A DNA stretch of 64,000 nucleotides from CAWCOU01 sp963797335. Lineage in GTDB: Bacteria; Pseudomonadota; Gammaproteobacteria; JAURND01. Shown here piece by piece: positions 44,010 through 52,434 of this stretch (position 1 is its first letter; every line of letters starts with the position of its first letter). The translations under genes were made by a program, and so were the position numbers. The notes below the pieces were generated by a model that saw only the letters and a program-made list of their open reading frames with translations, searched no databases and was not told the origin of the DNA. The stretch lies in NCBI GenBank assembly GCA_963797335.1, contig CAWCOU010000001.1, positions 1-64,000 on the forward strand, in the 5' to 3' direction.

Positions 44010-44218
44010 AAATGTTGTAAAACTTCCGGACATTGTTCAGCCTATCTTATTAAAAAATAAGAGACTTTTTTTTCCGGACAAATGGGGTTGGCATTCCGCT
44101 TGAAGTTGTGTAAAATGTGCACAAATTTAAATTGTGTAAAGTAATCAATCGGTTAGAAATTTTTCATCTTTTGCCTTATTGGCATTGTCGCGCTGAGTGT
44201 AGCCCACCGGAGATTTTT

Positions 44219-44929
44219 ATGAGCAAATGGCTGATTGGAATTTTTTTGAGTATGGGCATGTTGAGTTTGGTTGCTCTCAGTGCCAGCGGAGCTACCCTGC
44301 AAAATGTCGATCAAATCGCCCCGACGTTGAATGCGAAGTCGCCGCACTTAAACCCCACCGTGTTGAAGCTAGCATTGGAAGCGTATAATTGTGCAGCGCT
44401 GTCAGGGGTTCCGAAACGACCCTTGCTGACCATCATTGATTATTCCTTACCCTCCGCCGCAAAGCGGATGTGGGTTTTTGATTTATCCCGCGACAAATTA
44501 TTATTTAACAACCTGGTAGCGCATGGCCAAGGTTCTGGCAGTGCGACTTCTCGCTATTTTTCCAATCAATACGATACCCACGCCAGTAGTATTGGTCTTT
44601 ATTTGACTGAAAATGCGTACTTGGGTCACGATGGTTTTTCATTACGTTTAGCAGGATTAGACCGAGGATTTAACGACAAAGCGTTATCTCGCGATATCGT
44701 CGTTCATGGTGCTTCTTATGTCAGCGATCAAATAGCCAGATCTTACAATATGATCGGCCGAAGTTGGGGATGCCCAGCCGTTCCCAAACCGTTAGCTGCG
44801 CCCATTATTAACACGATCAAAGACGGGACATTGATATTCGCCTATTACCCCGATAACCGATGGCTAAAAAACTCACGCTACCTGCATTGCACAGGTAATC
44901 TCGCGATGAACAAGCCATTGGAGGCATAG
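44219..44929 (+). CDS. Murein L,D-transpeptidase catalytic-domain protein, paralogue A
   Basis: 236 residues with a Sec signal (WLIGIFLSMGMLSLVALSA; mature start near Ala-24). The C-terminal half is a YkuD_2-type L,D-transpeptidase domain with the catalytic His in DIVVHGASYVSD and the catalytic Cys in GRSWGCPAVPKPL. It probably cross-links or trims peptidoglycan or attaches it to outer-membrane protein; the exact reaction is unknown. The start has GGAG upstream. It is clearly a paralogue of the gene at 46176-46910, the two sharing the N-terminal NPSVLKLAL/NPTVLKLAL region too. Confidence 0.88.
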   Translation: MSKWLIGIFLSMGMLSLVALSASGATLQNVDQIAPTLNAKSPHLNPTVLKLALEAYNCAALSGVPKRPLLTIIDYSLPSAAKRMWVFDLSRDKLLFNNLVAHGQGSGSATSRYFSNQYDTHASSIGLYLTENAYLGHDGFSLRLAGLDRGFNDKALSRDIVVHGASYVSDQIARSYNMIGRSWGCPAVPKPLAAPIINTIKDGTLIFAYYPDNRWLKNSRYLHCTGNLAMNKPLEA

Positions 44930-44943
44930 TCGCTCTCAGGGAC

Positions 44944-45894
44944 TCAGGCCGCCCCTTCTTCGGGTTGGTTGGCAGGCGTTCTCTGGCAAATATCTTGGTG
45001 TGGAGGCAAATTATCGGGGAGATTCACGATCGCTTCCAAGCTCGATTCAATGAGTTTTAATACCGAGCGCATGGGGTTGGCGCTGACCGCACCGCTATCT
45101 CGGTTGTTAAGCGTCACCGCCAAAGTAGCGCAGTGATGCCCCAGGATTTTCCCCAGACCAAACAGTGCCGAAGTTTCCATCTCGAGATTGAGGATTTGTT
45201 CCCCCTGGAAGCTAAAATCATGTAGATGATTCAACAAATTGGGAAAATGGGGTTCGGCACGCAACCAGCGGCCTTGAGGGGCGAAGAAACCAGGGGATGT
45301 GATGGTAATTCCGGCCTCACAGCCTTTCTTTAATCGATGGAATAGGTAATCGCAGCCTTGCACAAAATACGGCTGAGTGATCTGTTTGACTTCCGGTAAA
45401 ATCTCTAGAAAAGTATTCAAACCGGCAATTTCATAGTCATTAGGCTGAAATTTATAGAAGTTTAACAAAGAATCTAGGCCAATAGCCGAATGGCTAATGA
45501 CGATGGAATCGACCGGTAGCGCTTTGGCCACACCGCCGCAGGTGCCTAGGCGAATGATATTCAATACCCTTCGGGTAGTATTCAATTGGCGTTCGGTGAG
45601 GCTGACGTTTACGACCGCATCCAATTCATTCATGACAATATCGATGTTGTCAGTGCCAATCCCGCTGGAAACGACGGTGAGACGTTTTTTATTTAATACG
45701 CCGGTGTGGGTGATGAATTCGCGGTGTTGTTTCTTTATTTCAATCTCATCGAAATACTGACTAATAGTGGCGACGCGTTCGGGGCTACCGACACAGATGA
45801 CGGTATCCGCTACATCCTCCGGGAGCAGAGCTAGGTGGTAAATGCTCCCATCGGGATTTACCATTAAAGCGGCCGGATCTATAGTCCTGGTCAT
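44944..45894 (-). CDS. Nucleoside phosphorylase (uridine phosphorylase-like)
   Basis: 316 residues of the PNP/UDP family: splits nucleosides to base and ribose-1-phosphate. Features are VGSPERVATIS, the phosphate-binding region SSGIGTDNIDIVMNELDA, RLGTCGGV, and NLEMETSALFGLGKILGHHC, a conserved Glu-Met-Glu ribose motif. The GTDNIDIVMNELDA pattern reminds me of the Bacteroidetes-type uridine phosphorylases more than of E. coli Udp, so the exact base is open. The preferred start is 45894 with AAAGG upstream. It lies between the two transpeptidase paralogues, on the minus strand. Confidence 0.75.
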   Translation of the reverse strand: MTRTIDPAALMVNPDGSIYHLALLPEDVADTVICVGSPERVATISQYFDEIEIKKQHREFITHTGVLNKKRLTVVSSGIGTDNIDIVMNELDAVVNVSLTERQLNTTRRVLNIIRLGTCGGVAKALPVDSIVISHSAIGLDSLLNFYKFQPNDYEIAGLNTFLEILPEVKQITQPYFVQGCDYLFHRLKKGCEAGITITSPGFFAPQGRWLRAEPHFPNLLNHLHDFSFQGEQILNLEMETSALFGLGKILGHHCATLAVTLNNRDSGAVSANPMRSVLKLIESSLEAIVNLPDNLPPHQDICQRTPANQPEEGAA

Positions 45895-46125
45895 ATTTCT
45901 ACCTTTCATTGCATGTATTCAACCAGAAAGCCCACTTGCGGGAGAATCGTGTTTTTCTTCGAGTGACTAGGGACAGACTAATGTGGTTGTGTGATCGAAA
46001 ATACCTATACCTAGGTAAAACAACGACCGATCACTTGTTTCTCCATGAGCAAAATTTAATCGGATGACTATCTTTCGCCAAACGTATTATTATAATACAA
46101 ATTCCTGGGAAGTAAAATGAGCAAA

Positions 46126-46152
46126 TGTAGGGGTCAATAACTGACCCCTACA
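46126..46152. terminator. Hairpin between nucleoside phosphorylase and L,D-transpeptidase
   Basis: Perfect 11-bp stem TGTAGGGGTCA (46126-46136)/TGACCCCTACA (46142-46152) with a 5-base loop. It lies just after the minus-strand transpeptidase gene and could terminate it; no T-run is present, so it may also be a repeat. Confidence 0.45.
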
Positions 46153-46175
46153 AATAGCCCATGCCTAAGGGATTA

Positions 46176-46910
46176 TTACGCGGCTTGAGTGACGGCAGAA
46201 GTGGAATTCTTAGCCATCAAACTACCCGAGCAATTGAGGTACTTGGATTCTTTTAACCAGGTTGGGTCTGGGTAATAAGCAAAGACCAAGCTACCATCTT
46301 TAATCGTGTTAATGATAGGCTGCGCCATGGTTTGTGGCACTGCCGGACAACCCCAGCTACGGCCGATGCGGTTAGTGGTTTTGGCAATAGTATCGCTCAC
46401 ATAAGTCGCGCCATGTACCACCACATTTCGTGAAAAGGCTTGGTCATTAAAACCCTGGTCCAAACCTAATAATTTTAACGATTCACCGTGCTTACCAATA
46501 TAGGTATTACCTGTTAAGTACAAACCAATGCTGGAAGCATGACTCTGGCCTTGGTCAGAGAAGGTGGTAGCCATGTTGTTACCCGAACCTTTACCATGAG
46601 CCACCAAATTATTAAAAACGACTTTATTCGTAGCTAAGTCAATAACCCACATCCGTTTTTGCGCAGACGGCAATGAATAGTCGATCACGGTTAATGTTTG
46701 GGTTTTCGCCTTACCGGATAGTTCTGCACAGTGGTAGGCGTCTAGGGCCAGCTTCAAGACAGAGGGGTTTAAACCGGGGGTTTGGGCTATTATGGCGGTT
46801 ACTTGATTATCAGCGGCAGTAGTTGTTGTCGCAGGAGTTGTATTCGCTATATCACCTGCCAGTGCCACTTGAGCACAACCAACCAATGTCGTTATAAATA
46901 ATCGCTTCAT
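46176..46910 (-). CDS. Murein L,D-transpeptidase catalytic-domain protein, paralogue B
   Basis: 244 residues with a signal peptide (FITTLVGCAQVALAG) and a Thr-rich stretch, then a YkuD_2-type domain: catalytic His in NVVVHGATYVSDTI and Cys in GRSWGCPAVPQTM. It matches paralogue A (44219-44929) along its length except for the N-terminal spacer and the C-terminal tail. The ATG at 46910 is preceded by GAGG. Same probable function as paralogue A, with possible differences in specificity or expression. Confidence 0.88.
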   Translation of the reverse strand: MKRLFITTLVGCAQVALAGDIANTTPATTTTAADNQVTAIIAQTPGLNPSVLKLALDAYHCAELSGKAKTQTLTVIDYSLPSAQKRMWVIDLATNKVVFNNLVAHGKGSGNNMATTFSDQGQSHASSIGLYLTGNTYIGKHGESLKLLGLDQGFNDQAFSRNVVVHGATYVSDTIAKTTNRIGRSWGCPAVPQTMAQPIINTIKDGSLVFAYYPDPTWLKESKYLNCSGSLMAKNSTSAVTQAA

Positions 46911-47409
46911 TACTATACCTCGCTTCAGTACCAAATATTAAAATAATCTTAACAATCCATCGCTTCAACAATTGGCATAAATTGTAACCAATTGATTTTG
47001 TAGAGTTTCGCTTATTTGTATATATTCTACACAGTTTCTTACCTTAAGGCAACCTTTATTGCTGGTTTTGGAGGACAAGGGGTGGGTAATCTATAAAGTC
47101 TATTTATTTCAGTAGGTTATCTTTATGTGCCTGTGAGTGAGCATTTGATTAGAGGTTAGCACTGTAAGCCTCCTCTCCCGCGCGAGGGGCTTGAATAAAG
47201 GCACTGAACTTGTTCGCGGGAGAGGGTTGAGGAGAGGGCTAATGGATAGCGCGAGACTTTACCCTCTCCCCTAACCCTCTCCCGCGAATAGGTTTGCAGC
47301 TTTTGCCCAAACTTCTCGCGCGGGAGAGGGAGTTTACAGTGCTAATCGTTAATCCGGTGCCTATGGAGATATTTAGGGATGAGAGCCGCCAGCATTTCCA
47401 GGGAGTGTT
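46911..47409. other. Intergenic stretch with repeat copies
   Basis: No gene is recognised. Near 47022-47036 is a TATATT-like promoter (facing left is likely, for the transpeptidase). From about 47170 it becomes palindromic, with CCTCTCCCGCGCGAGG-type hairpins, then copy 2 of the 129-bp repeat at 47236-47363. Confidence 0.55.
47236..47363. repeat. Dispersed repeat, copy 2 of 2
   Basis: About 128 bp nearly identical to 36501-36629, differing in only a few positions, in the same orientation. It contains the CCCTCTCCC palindrome and ends CGTTAATCCGGTGCCTA. Confidence 0.8.
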
Positions 47410-47751
47410 TTATTTCGCATAGAGGGGCTTTCTTTCGTAGAGGAAAATCCAGCCTTTGGCGATACGATAAATAACCCAAATCAAATCCAGAATCAGGATG
47501 ATGAAGCCAACGAAAATCCAGAAGGAAATTAAGCCGAGCAGACCCCACAGCAAGCCATACCAGAACGTGCGGATTTGCCATTGGAAATGAGAGGCAAGCC
47601 AAGTGCCTTTGATGGGTTCTTTGTCCACACAATAATGCATAATGACAGCAATAATAAAAGGCAGGCCAAACACCAGGCCGGCTGCTTGTAGAATGTAAAT
47701 AGTTAAGGCAATTTTATACGGCTTATCCGGATCATTCGTTATCAGATTCAT
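47410..47751 (-). CDS. Small polytopic membrane protein (COG3671-like)
   Basis: 113 residues with three membrane helices. Conserved-looking segments are GTWLASHFQWQIRTFWYGLL and WVIYRIAKGW, which I associate with the small predicted membrane proteins of COG3671 (function unknown). It starts immediately downstream of serS in the ancestral arrangement: in each 96-bp repeat unit the same ATG and first 13 codons reappear, and the unit next to serS has its ATG four bases after the serS stop. The first 13 codons are therefore duplicated three times upstream. Confidence 0.75.
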   Translation of the reverse strand: MNLITNDPDKPYKIALTIYILQAAGLVFGLPFIIAVIMHYCVDKEPIKGTWLASHFQWQIRTFWYGLLWGLLGLISFWIFVGFIILILDLIWVIYRIAKGWIFLYERKPLYAK

Positions 47752-48080
47752 TGTTTTATACCATCTAGGTTAAGCCATCCATGTAGGGTTGCTGCTTGTA
47801 AGGCAAAGTTTATACGGCTTATCCGGATCATTCGTTATCAGATTCATTGTTTTATACCATCTAGGTTAAGCCATCCATGTAGGGTTGCTGCTTGTAAGGC
47901 AAAGTTTATACGGCTTATCCGGATCATTCGTTATCAGATTCATTGTTTTATACCATCTAGGTTAAGCCATCCATGTAGGGTTGCTGCTTGTAAGGCAAAG
48001 TTTATACGGCTTATCCGGGTCATTCGTTATCAGGTTCATTGTTTTATACCAGCTGGGTTAAGCCATCCATGTAGGGCTGC
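47715..48080. repeat. 96-bp tandem repeat (about 3.8 copies) carrying a gene start and a serS 3' end
   Basis: Units begin at 47715, 47811, 47907 and 48003 (each 96 bp; the last partial). Each unit holds, on the minus strand, the last codons of serS and the start of the next gene. The three complete upstream copies each create an identical 25-codon micro-ORF (MNLITNDPDKPYKLCLTSSN, ending PTWMA) at 47770-47847, 47866-47943 and 47962-48039. The copy next to serS differs at several bases; in the others the serS-derived codons are interrupted by a stop. Confidence 0.9.
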
Positions 48081-49318
48081 AATACTTTAGGGATGGTAAC
48101 GCGTCCTTGGTCATCTTGATAATTTTCTAGAATGGCTACCAAGGTTCGACCCACCGCCAAACCTGAGCCATTCAGGGTATGTACTAATTCTGGTTTCTGT
48201 GTTGCCGGATTACGCCAGCGTGCCTGCATTCGTCGAGCTTGAAAGGCTTCACAATTACTGCAAGAAGAAATTTCCCGGTAAGCATTTTGGCCGGGTAACC
48301 ACACCTCCAAATCATAGGTTTTTGCGGATTGAAAGCCTAAATCGGCGGTGCATAAGGCGATCACTCTATAAGGTAACTCTAGCAATTGCAATACCGTTTC
48401 TGCGTGCTGAGTCAATTCCTCTAGAGCTGAATACGAATCCTCCGGTTTCACGATATGCACTAATTCGACTTTCTCAAATTGGTGATTCCGAATCATGCCG
48501 CGGGTGTCCTTACCATAAGAACCTGCCTCACTGCGGAAACACGGTGTGTGCGCTACCCATTTAATCGGTAAAAGTTCCGCATTGACGACTTGATCACGCA
48601 CTAAATTGGTTACCGGCACTTCGGCGGATGGAATTAACCCCAAGCCAGAATCGCCGTGAATAAAAAAGATATCTTCGCGAAATTTCGGTAACTGGCCCGT
48701 ACCATAAAAACTGCTCTCCTGAACCAGGTAGGGAACATACATTTCGGTATAACCATGGCGTTGGGTGTGCAAATTAAGCATGAATTGAACCAAGGCTCTT
48801 TGTAATTGTGCTAACTGGCCTTTTAAAACGACGAAACGCGCACCCGAGAGCACAGCGGCGCTATTAAAATCCAACCACCCTCGTACCGTCCCTAATTCAA
48901 TATGATCTTTCGGTAAAAAAGTAAATTCGGTGGGCGTTCCCCAACGGCGTACCTCGACATTATCGGCTTCGGTTTTACCGACGGGGACGCTGGTATGGGG
49001 TAGGTTAGGGATGGTCAGCTGATAATCATCCAACTGCTGTTTGAGTGTTTGCCATTTCGCTTCAGTTTCAGTGAGTTGTCGGTTGACCCCTTCCGCTTCT
49101 TTGAGTAATTCACTGGCATCTTCCTGTTTCGCTTTCTTTTGGCCGATTTCTTTAGCGATACGATTGCGCCGACTTTGCACATCCTGCAATTCTGTTTGTA
49201 AGGCCTTACGTGCCGACTCCCAGTGTGTTAACGATTCTACGTCTAAGGTAAAGCCTCTTTTCGCAAGCTGTAAGGCTGTTTGTTCGAGGTCATCGCGTAA
49301 TAGTTTAGGGTCTAGCAT
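48044..49318 (-). CDS. serS: Seryl-tRNA synthetase
   Basis: 424 residues. Charges tRNA-Ser in the cytoplasm. The N-terminal coiled-coil arm (about 30-100) is present (SRRNRIAKEIGQKKAKQEDA). Class II motif 2 is TPCFRSEAGSYGKDTRGMIR with QFEKVEL following, and motif 3 is LNGSGLAVGRTLVAILENY. I start at the ATG at 49318 because MLDPKLLRDDLEQTALQLAK is the family N-terminus; about 41 upstream codons are spurious. The last codons are part of the 96-bp tandem repeat. Confidence 0.96.
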   Translation of the reverse strand: MLDPKLLRDDLEQTALQLAKRGFTLDVESLTHWESARKALQTELQDVQSRRNRIAKEIGQKKAKQEDASELLKEAEGVNRQLTETEAKWQTLKQQLDDYQLTIPNLPHTSVPVGKTEADNVEVRRWGTPTEFTFLPKDHIELGTVRGWLDFNSAAVLSGARFVVLKGQLAQLQRALVQFMLNLHTQRHGYTEMYVPYLVQESSFYGTGQLPKFREDIFFIHGDSGLGLIPSAEVPVTNLVRDQVVNAELLPIKWVAHTPCFRSEAGSYGKDTRGMIRNHQFEKVELVHIVKPEDSYSALEELTQHAETVLQLLELPYRVIALCTADLGFQSAKTYDLEVWLPGQNAYREISSCSNCEAFQARRMQARWRNPATQKPELVHTLNGSGLAVGRTLVAILENYQDDQGRVTIPKVLQPYMDGLTQLV

Positions 49319-49586
49319 AAAAATCTCGATAGAATTAATTTTTAGAAATACGGTGGTTGGCACCTGGGAAGAACAACCTATCACATTTACCCGCAAAATC
49401 CCATCAGGAAAATTTAATAAATTTCCCTGAAAAAAATCCAATAAAAATAGGCATGCCCAGGCATTGCAATTCAGGCTTGCGTAAGTTTACGGACAATGTA
49501 TATACTCACCGGCTTTGGAAATCTAGTTTTCCTTGAAGGGGTTAAATTATAACGCTGTGGTAATTCTAACAAACGAAGGATAAAGG

Positions 49587-51104
49587 ATGCACACGAAAAA
49601 GTTATGCCTCAGTTTATTATCTTTCTGCGGGCTGAGTGTTTTATTGCTAATTTGTAGCGCAGCCTCCGCACAAACCGCGAATTCAGCTGAAAAATACCCC
49701 GATACCAACTACCCGGTGATCAATTATGGCACGGGCGAACACGCCGACAGTATTAAACGCGGTGAATATTTGGTGAAAGCGGGCGATTGCATTGCCTGCC
49801 ATACCACCCCCGGTGGCCAGCCTTTCGCGGGTGGCTTACCGATTAAAACACCGTTTGGCACTATTTATTCCCAAAATATTACCCCGGATACTCAATACGG
49901 GATCGGCAAATGGACTGACGATCAATTTGTACGCGTATTGCGAGAAGGCATTTCCCCTAAGGGTCGCTATTATTTCCCGGTATTTCCTTACCCTTATTTT
50001 AATAAATTGACACAGCAGGATGCCTTGGATATCCGCGCCTATTTGGCCGCCATACCCGCAGTGCCCTTAAAGAACCGTCCTTTAGATATGCCATGGCCGT
50101 TCAATGTCCGATTATTGCAGAGCTTCTGGCGCTTTTTATTCTTTGATTTCCATAAGGGGGAATTCCAGCCCGACCCCAATCAATCGCCGGAATGGAATCG
50201 GGGTGCCTACCTGGTGCAAGGATTAGGGCATTGCAGCCTTTGCCATTCCCCTTTAAATAAATTAGGCGCGCCTATCCAGAAATACGAGTTAGCTGGCGGT
50301 TTTATCGAAGGTTATTCCGCACCCAATATTTCCGCTACGGGTTTACTCAACGTGCCCACCGACAAAGTGCTGGATGTGTTCTTGAAAGATCAAAAATGGA
50401 ATGGTGGTCAAGTGCAAGGCCCGATGCTACAGGTGAATCACGACAGCTTACGTTACCTTAGTACGCAAGACCTCACTGCGATTGTCACGTATTTACGCAC
50501 CGTGCAAAGCAAAACACCACCCGCGCCCAGCGTAGGTACTGGGGCTAAAGCTGGAGAAGCCATTTATCAAAAATATTGTACCGGCTGTCACATGGCTGGA
50601 GGTGGCGGGGCGCCCAAGTTTGGTGATTCTGGGCAATGGGCACCGTTCTTAAAGGCAGGTATGGATACGGTCTATAATAATGCCATTAAAGGTATTGACG
50701 GTATGCCTGCTAAAGGGAATTGTGATGCCTGCTCCGATGAACAAATAAAGAGCGCTGTCGATTATATCGTCGGTCAAAGCAAAAGCGGTGGCGGGGCGGC
50801 GGCAGCAAATACCACAACCCTGGAGCAGAAACAAACCTCACTGGCCAGGGGGCAGCAGGTTTATCAGCAAGTCTGTTCCATTTGCCACGCGGATGGTAAG
50901 CTAGGGGCGCCGAAATTAGGTGATAAAGCAGCCTGGGTACCCTTGGTAAAAACCAATCTAGACGTTCTCATCACCCGAGCGATTCAGGGTTACAAAGGAC
51001 ACCCTGCCAAAGGGTCGTGTTATGAATGCACAGATGCAGATATTATTGCAGCTGTGAAGTATATGGCACAGCAGAGCGGGGCAGGTAATTATACATTATG
51101 GTAA
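49587..51104 (+). CDS. Tetrahaem periplasmic cytochrome c fusion
   Basis: 505 residues with a Sec signal (LLLICSAASAQ; mature from about residue 29). Four haem-c motifs are present: CIACH (about 68), CSLCH (about 217), CTGCH (about 331) and CSICH (about 431). The N-terminal 310 residues resemble the dihaem cytochromes of alcohol/gluconate dehydrogenases (RGEYLVKAGDCIACHTTPGG, YFNKLTQQDALDIRAYL). The C-terminal two domains are cytochrome c5-like, with the M-P-A-K-G-x-C-x-x-C (residues about 372-381) and HPAKGSCYEC motifs. It lies 140 bases ahead of coxB, so it probably supplies electrons to the oxidase; this fusion is unusual. Confidence 0.85.
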   Translation: MHTKKLCLSLLSFCGLSVLLLICSAASAQTANSAEKYPDTNYPVINYGTGEHADSIKRGEYLVKAGDCIACHTTPGGQPFAGGLPIKTPFGTIYSQNITPDTQYGIGKWTDDQFVRVLREGISPKGRYYFPVFPYPYFNKLTQQDALDIRAYLAAIPAVPLKNRPLDMPWPFNVRLLQSFWRFLFFDFHKGEFQPDPNQSPEWNRGAYLVQGLGHCSLCHSPLNKLGAPIQKYELAGGFIEGYSAPNISATGLLNVPTDKVLDVFLKDQKWNGGQVQGPMLQVNHDSLRYLSTQDLTAIVTYLRTVQSKTPPAPSVGTGAKAGEAIYQKYCTGCHMAGGGGAPKFGDSGQWAPFLKAGMDTVYNNAIKGIDGMPAKGNCDACSDEQIKSAVDYIVGQSKSGGGAAAANTTTLEQKQTSLARGQQVYQQVCSICHADGKLGAPKLGDKAAWVPLVKTNLDVLITRAIQGYKGHPAKGSCYECTDADIIAAVKYMAQQSGAGNYTLW

Positions 51105-51243
51105 ACCGTTAGAAGTGGACGTGCTGCTCGCGTTCGCAGAGGTAGCAGCGTTCATTAGAACAGGGCGCTAAAAATGGAATTGTTGTTTTAAACGACTGGC
51201 CAAGGATGGGGAGGAAAACCAGAAAAAAAAAGAGACCAATACC

Positions 51244-52434
51244 ATGCAATTCATGCGTAAATTTAAATTTTTTTTAGGACTGCTGTTCAGCATAGCTGGG
51301 ATCCCATGCGCTTACGCTGATTACACATTAAATTTAACCCCCGGCGTCACCCCCATCAGCCAAGACATCTATAATCTCCACATGACCATATTTTGGATTT
51401 GCGTGGCCATTGGTGTGGTTGTATTTGGCGTCATGTTCTACTCCTTATTTGCACATCGAAAATCACGAGGCATAAAACCAGCCACTTTTCACGGCAATAC
51501 CCGCGTTGAAATATTCTGGGCGGTGGTGCCGTTGATTATCTTAATTATCATGGCCGTTCCCGCAACATTAGTGTTGATGCGCATGGAAGACAGCAGCAAA
51601 GCGGATGTCAACATTAAAGTCACCGGTTACCAATGGAAATGGCAATACGAATACCTGGATGAAGGCATCAGTTTTTATAGCAACTTAGCCACGCCCCCCG
51701 AACAAATAAAAAATAAAGCGCCGAAAAACAAATGGTACTTATTGGAAGTGGATAACCCCGTAGTGGTGCCCATCCACAAAAAAATCCGATTCTTAGTGAC
51801 CGCCAACGACGTCATTCATTCTTGGTGGGTACCTGACTTAGGCATTAAACGCGATGCCATTCCCGGTTTTATCCACGAAGCATGGGCGCGTATTGAAAAA
51901 CCAGGCATCTATCGTGGCCAATGCGCGGAGTTATGTGGTTTAAACCACGCGTTTATGCCGATCGTCGTCGATGCTCGAACCGAAGCGGATTACGATAAAT
52001 GGGTGCAAGAGCAAAAATCCAATGCTGCCCAGGGCGCGGGCGCCTCGCAGGCGTTGCCACAGACAGAAGTCAATAAAACCTATACTTTGCAAGAATTAAT
52101 GCAGCAGGGCGAGCAAGTCTATAATTCACGCTGTGCCGCCTGCCATAAACCCGATGGTAAAGGCATGCCACCGGCTTTCCCCGCGCTAAAAGGGAGTGCC
52201 ATTGCCACCGGCCCGGTGCAGAACCACATTGATATTGTTCTCAAGGGCAAGCCCGGAACGGCCATGGTTGCGTTTGGACCGCAATTAAATGATGTTGATA
52301 TTGCTGCCGTCATTACCTACGAACGTAATGCTTGGGGCAATGCGGATAATAAAAATAATCAGAATGCCGGTGGCCTAGTTCAGCCGGCCACTATAGCTAA
52401 TAATCGCCAGTCACAGGGGGGCAGTCAACCATGA
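51244..52434 (+). CDS. coxB: Cytochrome c oxidase subunit II with C-terminal cytochrome c
   Basis: 396 residues: a signal sequence, two membrane helices (about 45-65 and 90-110), the cupredoxin CuA domain with HSWWVPDLGIKRDAIPGF and the CuA ligands RGQCAELCGLNHAFMP, then a C-terminal haem-c domain (CAACHKPDGKGMPPAF, about residue 295). This is the caa3-type architecture. Receives electrons from cytochrome c (perhaps the preceding tetrahaem protein) and passes them to subunit I. The next gene overlaps by four bases (ATGA). Confidence 0.95.
   Translation: MQFMRKFKFFLGLLFSIAGIPCAYADYTLNLTPGVTPISQDIYNLHMTIFWICVAIGVVVFGVMFYSLFAHRKSRGIKPATFHGNTRVEIFWAVVPLIILIIMAVPATLVLMRMEDSSKADVNIKVTGYQWKWQYEYLDEGISFYSNLATPPEQIKNKAPKNKWYLLEVDNPVVVPIHKKIRFLVTANDVIHSWWVPDLGIKRDAIPGFIHEAWARIEKPGIYRGQCAELCGLNHAFMPIVVDARTEADYDKWVQEQKSNAAQGAGASQALPQTEVNKTYTLQELMQQGEQVYNSRCAACHKPDGKGMPPAFPALKGSAIATGPVQNHIDIVLKGKPGTAMVAFGPQLNDVDIAAVITYERNAWGNADNKNNQNAGGLVQPATIANNRQSQGGSQP

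Larger units (their letters stand above)
43854..44218. promoter_or_regulatory. nrdA / L,D-transpeptidase divergent regulatory region
   Basis: 365 bp without a gene. It contains the two NrdR boxes (43962-44009). Near the transpeptidase side are two copies of TGTGTAAA (about 44106 and 44133), the first forming the -10-like TGTAAAAT. No ORF, tRNA or hairpin terminator is seen. Confidence 0.5.

Noticed and set aside
47715..48080. Tandem repeats considered as a CRISPR array
   Set aside because: The 96-bp units are contiguous copies with no variable spacers and derive from flanking genes; no cas gene is near.
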